Shown here piece after piece: positions 1-6,500 of a stretch of 6,971 bases of DNA (its first letter is position 1; each line of letters opens with the position of its first letter). The notes under the pieces are model-generated. The model was not told where the DNA came from, made no database searches, and worked only from the letters and a program-made list of their open reading frames with translations. Origin of the DNA: Candidatus Omnitrophota bacterium (lineage in GTDB: Bacteria; Omnitrophota; Koll11; Aquiviventales; Aquiviventaceae). A program made the translations under genes and the position numbers. The stretch spans positions 1 to 6,971 of the forward strand of contig JACPXS010000035.1 of the NCBI GenBank assembly GCA_016196415.1. The letters run 5' to 3'.

Positions 1-48
1 CGTGGGGGCCGTGCGGCAGAGCGGGTCAGGGCAGGAAGAAACGGTAGT

Positions 49-333
49 TCAGAGGCTGCTGACTTCGATATGGGGATCGAGTAGACGAGAGACTAACGCT
101 GGCGCAAGGCCCTTGACGTGGCCGAACACGATCGGAAGATCCGGTTCCCTCTCATGGCTGGCTTTCGCCAACGCCACGCTCTGGGTGTTGTATACCGGAT
201 CGTCCTCGATTTGGAACACAATCACGGCATCGTTGGGGACCTGGTGGGACAGCGTCTCATCGCTGAGCAGCAGCTTGCTCCACTCGGTCGCCAGCTCCAG
301 CGTCTTATGGACGAAGCTCTCTTCCTGGTTCAT
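49..333 (-). CDS. Small acidic protein, possible DUF5647 family member
   Basis: A complete 94-residue protein with an ATG start (333-331) and a TGA stop (51-49). A good Shine-Dalgarno sequence (AAGGAG on the minus strand, 349-344) lies 10 bases upstream, so the start is well supported. The N-terminal third is helical (LELATEWSKLLL). Then come a hydrophobic strand with an acidic turn (DAVIVFQIEDDP, about residues 35-46), a second helix, a second strand (PIVFGHVKGLAP, about 68-79) and a short tail (SRLLDPHIEV). There is no signal peptide, membrane segment or cysteine. The strand followed by EDDP and the later 'V-K-G-L-x-P' resemble, from memory, the small DUF5647 proteins, whose function is unknown. 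It is transcribed away from the giant ORF, so the two share an intergenic region but not an operon. The gene is well supported; the family name is tentative. Confidence 0.8.
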   Translation of the reverse strand: MNQEESFVHKTLELATEWSKLLLSDETLSHQVPNDAVIVFQIEDDPVYNTQSVALAKASHEREPDLPIVFGHVKGLAPALVSRLLDPHIEVSSL

Positions 334-343
334 CGCTCGTGCG

Positions 344-349
344 CTCCTT
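344..349 (-). promoter_or_regulatory. Shine-Dalgarno of the small minus-strand gene
   Basis: Read on the minus strand this is AAGGAG, ending 10 bases before the ATG at 333. It fixes the start of the 94-residue protein. Confidence 0.7.
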
Positions 350-415
350 CACGTACCGGTCACGATAAAGCCGCCAGACGTAAGTCTTGATGCGTTCCAT
401 CGCCGTAGTATATCC

Positions 416-425
416 AAGAGGAGGG
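416..425 (+). promoter_or_regulatory. Strong Shine-Dalgarno of the giant ORF
   Basis: AAGAGGAGGG is a near-perfect anti-16S complement. The codon at the expected distance (about 6 bases after AGGAGG) is ATC at 431, in the frame of the giant ORF, with ACG at 428 just before it. No ATG, GTG or TTG in that frame lies within 25 bases of the site. This decides where translation probably begins and makes the start codon unusual, or the base at 433 suspect. Confidence 0.6.
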
Positions 426-430
426 TTACG

Positions 431-535
431 ATCAATCGGCTCTCGTGGCTCCTCGTGGCGGCTGCCACAGCACTCGTGGCAGGCGGATCGCTGGCAGCGG
501 GGGCGGGGATATCAAGCTTCGTGCTGCTGGAGGTG
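431..535 (+). other. N-terminal signal sequence or membrane anchor
   Basis: From the codon at 431 the protein reads (I/M)NRLSW followed by LLVAAATALVAGG, a small-residue stretch and then ISSFVLLEV. One arginine followed by about 12 hydrophobic residues is the normal form of a Sec signal or signal anchor. 'LAAGAG' could hold a signal peptidase I site, but the second hydrophobic patch right after it argues for an uncleaved anchor. There is no lipobox cysteine. A well-formed signal sequence starting exactly here is the best protein-level argument for initiation at 431. Confidence 0.55.
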
Positions 536-3500
536 GGCGGGAGCGGGGAGGAGCCGGCAGCGACGTCTCGTGCGAGGTCCCGGAAGGCTCTTCGGAACTT
601 CGAGTCGGCGCTGCTTCTCGCGAATCAGCTTGCCGTTGAGCGGGGAAAGATCGTTGTCGGGCGTCGCCGGCAAGAGTTCGTCGCCGACCTCAACGTCCAC
701 CCCCAGTACATGCGGGTCGGGCCCGTCATGGTGATGACCGATGCGGTCAACATCCCAGATGAGGTCGCCACGCAGGCACGGGATCGCCTCGTGCTCACCG
801 TGCGTTCGCTGGACTATGACACGTATACCGCTGCCGTGATGGCCGGCATGTTGGAGCAGAACTTCACCGAGGCAATCGTGGAGGATGATGGGACCGGCAA
901 CGGCGTGTTGGCCTTGCTCGCCTTGCGGCTCGGGGCTCGCCGGGTTGTGGGCATTGACTCTGATAGGGAGGCCTTGGTAGACGCGGAGGCCGCCTTACGG
1001 GAGGCTGGCTACCAGGGCGTGGTCCTGTCCCGCGGGCAGTGGACGTTCTACCAACCTCAACCAGAGGATCAGTTCATCTTGGTTCATGAGGATCTGACGG
1101 AGTGGCTCACCCCTGGCCATGCTGAAGCTCGCCGGCGTCTCTTAGAAGGCGCTCCGACGATTCGGGTGGCCAATTTCGGGTATACCTATCAAGTCGCTCA
1201 CGAAGCCTTAATCTGGCACATCCTCCGGGAGCCATCCCAGACAATTCAGATACTTGGCGGCTATGACTATAATCCGATGTGGCCAGGCATGCCGGAAGAA
1301 TGGCAGCGATTTCGACGGGCAGGGTGGCGGGTGACGCGGGTCTGGTTTGTCGGGAAAGAGTTCGAACAAGAAGCCATGATCGTCTCCCCGTCCTCGGTCG
1401 CTCGGCAATCCGCGCCGGGCTCCGCGGACGTGACGCAAGAGAGCGCTGTCCGGAATCCCACGTCGCTACACGCACTTGCCGTTGCCCCGTTCCTCTCGAA
1501 CGCGCTCGATGGGGCGGCGAGCGGGCTGCTCGCGTCGCTGGCGATGGTGCCGCTGGCGCTGGCGCTGGCCGCCGATGAGGAGCGCGCGACCATCATGCTG
1601 GAGAGTGGGGTGCCCAGGACGCTTGATGGACGACTTAAACTGCATCTTGACCCACCACCGCCGCGGCGGTTCATCGGCGGGGTGCGCGTCTCCGACCCGA
1701 CGGACCGCGAGCGGCGGCAGCTCAACGACCACCGCCAGACCATGCTCTGGGCCCTGGAGGACGTGGCGCAATCCGTCGATGTCTCAGACGGGTACCGACA
1801 GGTGTACGCGGAGATCAGCCGGGCACTGCGGGAAGGCGGAGCGCCGGCGCTTCGCGTCATCAGAGGCCCTCCGCCGACGCTCCTACCCTGGCGACGGGAT
1901 GCTCGTCAGGCGATCTTGCTTGACCACGTCACGAACGATCACCTCTTCCTCCATGAGTCCCAGTTGGGAAGTCCGAGCTGGCTCCTCAGCGTGCTGCTTC
2001 AGCAGTGGGTGCGGCAACATGCCAGAGTCGAAGCCGGGATGTTCGTCATTCGGACCTCCGATCAGACGATCGTCCATCAGGTCAGCGTGGGCCATTTCTT
2101 GCCATTCCACCACGCGCAGGCCAAGTTCGACGCCATGGATCGCCTCCTGCAAGACCTCACGGAACGGGTGCCGTGGCGACGGGTGCGCCTCAACGGGGTG
2201 GAGTTTTCCCTCGATGAGCGTCGCACCCCGCTGCTCCTTGACTCTGAGGCGGCACTGAGGCAGCTCTTGGGGGAGGGAAGCGGCGCCGTCGTGATAGTCG
2301 CTCCTCATCCAGACGATGAGATGGAGATGGCCGCGACGATCAGGATGATCCGAAGAAGCGGCAGGCCCCTCTCCTTGGTCATCACCGTGCCGGATGAGAC
2401 CGGGGTGACCGATGACTACGCTGAGCGATATCTGAGGGCGAGGGAGTCCAGCCCAGCAGCGATTGCGCAGCGGCGGGCGAGCGCGATGCGGTGGCAGGAT
2501 CTGAAACGTCGGATCCGGCGCGCAGAAGCCAGGAAGAGCGCGAGGCACCTGGGCATCACAGAGAAAGGACGCTTTACCGACCTGAATCTGGACTTGCCGA
2601 TCATCGAGGTGGCCAGCCGGAGGAACGGCAGCGTGCTGTCCTACTGGAGTCGGTTTAAACAGATGACGAACGTCGAGCGCAGGCGGGTGACGAACTACGT
2701 GAGGCGCCACACAGACGCGTCGGCGTTCTTCCTGCCGGCGCCGTTTGATGCGCATGCGCACCATCGGGAGGCCTCGAAGGTGTTCCTGTCGGCCATCGCG
2801 AAACACGCGCCCAACGCAAAGGTGATCTTCTACGAAAGCCACCATTTCGGTGAGGAGAACCTCAAGCCCAACGCCGCCTACTTCTACGACGCCGTGGAGC
2901 AGGCGGAGACAGGGGCCGCCTGGGCGTTCCATGACAGTCAGATGGATCGGCACGACTATACCGAAGAGTCGGAGATGAAAGCCAGAGAGGGAGCGCAGGC
3001 GATTCAGGAACTCACCGGTCAGACCGAGGGGGAGTTTGCCGAACTCTTTGTGACCGTCCAGGAGCTCAGGCTGGCGGCCCGCCTGTCGCCGCCGGCGCCG
3101 CTGCCGGCGATCGTCATCCTCGGCAGCGTGCTTTCAACCGGCGTTTCTTCGTGGCTGATTCTGCTCGCACTGGGACCGCTGGTGTTATTGGGCCTGGAGG
3201 GCGTTGAGATTCCCCGGCCACGGAGAAGCTTTCCGCCGGATCTGGCGGCATTGGATGCGCTCATTCGGTCGACACCAGACGACACGGTGAGGCAGACGCT
3301 CTTGCTGGTGCGCCCCCATCTTCGATACGTTTCTCAGCAGACATATGAGTGGAAGATCGGCCAGATGGCGCTGGCGGTGAACGCGGCCCTGGAGCGCCTG
3401 CTGCGTCCAGGCGAGCGGGTCGTGATCTTGGGTGATGCGGAGGAAGGTAAGTCCAGGCGGTGGACGGCTGAGCTCGCCAAGCCGTCACTGACCAAGCGAC

Positions 3501-6500
3501 CCACGCGCTTCGTCTATCAGAATGAGCAGGGGCTGCGCGCCCTGCAGGCCTCAGGGGCTTGGGTTGTGGTGGTGTTGGATGACCTCATTGGCCGAGGAGA
3601 TCAAGCCGGCGAGTCGATTCAGCTCGTGGGTCCGCGGCTGCCGCCAGGAAGCCTGGTCATTCCCGCGATGCCCTATGTGAATGTCCAAGCTGAGCAGATC
3701 TTACAGCCGGTTGCCGAGGCAACTGGTGTGCAGCTCCACTGGCTTGAGCCGTCTGTCTACGAGTTGATCCCCACGCTGGAGCTCTTGGGTGTTGATCCCG
3801 CGGTTGGTGATCTGTCAGGCATGCCCCTGTATTTCGATCATCACATGCCGAATGTGCTGCCGGCATGGCTGGCGTTGGTGGTGGGCCTCTACGCGCATCC
3901 GATTCTCGAGCCCTATCGCTCGCCGGAGTACCGTGACCGCGAAGCGCAGGACGTGGAGCGCGGCTGGGTCGAGTTCTTTGCTCTGACGTCCCTCAGCTCC
4001 ACGATGCTCCCTGGCGACCTCCTCGGGTGGGTGGCGGCGCTGCTGGCGCTGGCCGGTTGGCCTGCCGTCATCCTGATGACGGAGCCCGCGCAGCCTGCCC
4101 TGACGAGACAACGGCTTGCGCAGGCGATTGACCGGGTGCGGCAGCGCTTCAATGCTCGACCGCGCGCCATCCCAGGGGGGCGGCTGGAGGCGCTCGATCT
4201 GCGAGCCGTGGAGCAGTTGCGCGCCGCATCGCCGGCGCAACAGATCCGTCAGCTCAAGCCGTTGCTGGGCATCGGCTCCTGGCGCGATCATTGGGTTGCC
4301 GCACTCCTTGAGGAACTCTTCCCCACCCACCCACCACGTTCGGTGGTGTTGCCGGAGGTGCCGAGTCTACGGTTTCTTAATCCACGTCTGTCTTATGGCG
4401 AGAATGCCGAGAACCTCACCGCATTCCATGAGCAACGGGAAGCAGTGGGAATGAGGATGGCTTGGGATATGATCGAGCCAACCCTGCCTGTTAGCATCCG
4501 GCGGTCGGTTGACGATGCTGTCCAGCGTACCTACGCGATCCTTCGTCAACCGAGCTCCATCCAGGTACTAGAAGCTCAGCTCCAAGAGATGGAGGAATTT
4601 GTGAATGGGCTAGAAGATGCTGCGGTGAATCACAGCTCTGCACATCAACTCGTTCTTCTCGGAAGGGCACGGGAACTGCATCAGTTGATGTTTGAGGTGG
4701 AAGAGCGCCTTGACCCACTCCACCAAGTCGGTGGGAGCTCTACGCCGGAGTCCCAGCAGACGCCGCTGCCGGCGATCGCCATCCTCGGCAGCGCCTGGCT
4801 CGGCGGCTGGAGCGGGGTGTTGACGGCGCTGCTGGCGCTGGCGATCCCGGTGGTGCTGGCGGTCAGCGCTTCGGCCTCCGCAGATGCAGGGAGGGCGGTC
4901 GACGGGACGGCTGAGGATCGGGACATCGAGGGCGCGAACATCGAGCTGGGCTTCGTGCGGGAGATCGGGGAGTTCGCGCCGCGATGGGCGCAGGCGCAGG
5001 CGCTGATGGCTCGTGTGGTCACCCTCTCTCAACGCGCTCCCGATGGGTGGGCGGCGCTTGATGACCTGCTTGAACAGGGTGACGCGGCGACGAAGGCGTA
5101 CGGTCTGCCGGCGCCGGCGCAAGACCTCCTGGCGCTGCTGAACCAACTCGTGGAGCGGGGCGTGCTGGCCCAGCAACCGGGACAGTATCGGCTCGCGGTG
5201 CCCATCGAGGTGGCGGCCGTGGCCTACGAAGACGTAGGGCATCTGTTTGGGCAACTCCACAACGCCCTCCAGGCGTACCAACTCGCTCGCGGGGGGGCGG
5301 TCCAGCGCCTGCGTCGTCTGTTGCGTCGCTATGCGGCGGCCAGCGAACAGTGGCCGCAATTTCCGGTGGAGAGCCGCTGGCCGGTATTGAAAGCGGTGGC
5401 CTGGTTGGATCGACCCGAACGCGAACTGCTCGCTGATTTTCTCCAAAGCCCGGCACAGGCGCTGCTCCGAGATCGGCCGCTGATCGATGCCATCCTGCTG
5501 ATGCTGCGCTGGCGGCCGCAGGCGGGGTGGCTGCGCCAGTTTGCGCCGCATCTGGTCGGCCGCACGCTCTACACCGTGGCGTCGGAGGGCTGGTACGCGG
5601 CCGGCGGGCTGGGGCGCGTGCAGCAGTATCATGCCGCCGCCATGAAGCGGCTGGTCGGTGATGAGGCCGAAGTGGCGACTATTGAACCCTACTACGCCGG
5701 TGTTCCTTACACGCAGGAAGACGGTGTGCTGCCCACGCCGGTGCGAGGCCTCAGACTCGTGGCTGAGTTCACGGTGATGGTGCGGCGCCGCGAGGTGCCG
5801 GTCGAAGCGTGGCGGGGCATCAACGACGAGGGCGTCATCGTCTACCTGATTCGTGAACGGTTGGAGGATCGACGCTTGACGAAATCGCTCTACCGCTACG
5901 GACAAGACGGGGCGGCGACATGGGCCGAGTTTGCGGAATTCATGTCCCGTGCCTCGCTCGCACTCATCGAGCGGATGGAAACGCGCAAGCGCGATGAGAT
6001 GGGTGAGGCGCGCTACACGTCGGCGGCCATCATGGCGCAAGACGGGCAGCTTGGGCTGTTGCCGCTGTTCAAGCGGATCCAGGATGAGGAGCGGCCCGAC
6101 AACATCCTCCGCGACGCCGTCATCTGGCACACCACGCATACGTACGGCAATCGGGGGTGGCTGACCGAGGGAGATCTGCGGGCCATGGGTCTTGATGAGC
6201 GGTGGTGGAGATACCTCGATCGTTTCGGAGGGAAGGATCCTACCAGCGCCGGTCAGCGGACGGCCGATGGGACCAATGGCGTGGCCGGCACGCACAGCGT
6301 CGAGGTGACGCACTACGATCCCTACAATCTCTTTGGCGTGTGGCCGCTGGCCGTCACCAACGGCGATAATCTGGAAGCGACGCGCCGCGCATGGACGGCC
6401 GCCTGGCGCTCTCTCCAGGCGCTGAACCCGGCCTGGTTTCCTGAGCAGGATCTCGACGATCCCGATGCCGGGCAGATGATCTTTGTGAAGCGCGAGAGCA

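Larger units (their letters stand above)
334..430. promoter_or_regulatory. Divergent intergenic control region
   Basis: These 97 bp separate the start codons of two divergent genes and must hold both sets of transcription and translation signals. For the plus strand, TTGATG (387-392) could be a -35 element and TAGTAT (406-411) a -10 element, but the 13-base spacing is too short for a normal sigma-70 promoter. For the minus strand, an A/T-rich TTTATC-like block lies near 362-368. None of these is convincing. The ribosome-binding sites at both ends are clear. No operator-like inverted repeat was seen. Confidence 0.35.

Noticed and set aside
1..48. Possible terminator or second gene downstream of the small minus-strand gene
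   Set aside because: No stem-loop with a T-run is visible, and 48 bases are too few to support a coding call.
710..712. First in-frame ATG as the start of the giant protein
   Set aside because: The frame is already coding-like upstream, with a signal-type segment and the helical lead into the methyltransferase domain, and no good Shine-Dalgarno precedes 710.
387..734. ATG-started plus-strand frame of 115 codons near the ribosome-binding site
   Set aside because: Its start lies upstream of the Shine-Dalgarno, so that site cannot serve it. The product is Arg/Ser/Gly-rich, and it would have to shift frame to join the giant protein. I considered a programmed frameshift but saw no slippery site.
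1952..1957. His-Glu pair as a possible metallopeptidase site
   Set aside because: The HExxH pattern is absent, and no third ligand arrangement was apparent.
1476..2258. Open frame of 260 codons on the plus strand, another frame
   Set aside because: A Ser/Arg-rich translation typical of a frame-shifted GC-rich gene. The giant ORF runs through the same bases with a coherent protein.
1883..2953. Open frame of 356 codons on the minus strand
   Set aside because: It lies opposite the unassigned region and the PIG-L domain. The plus strand carries the PHPDDE motif here, and the minus translation shows only low-complexity Arg/His/Pro composition.
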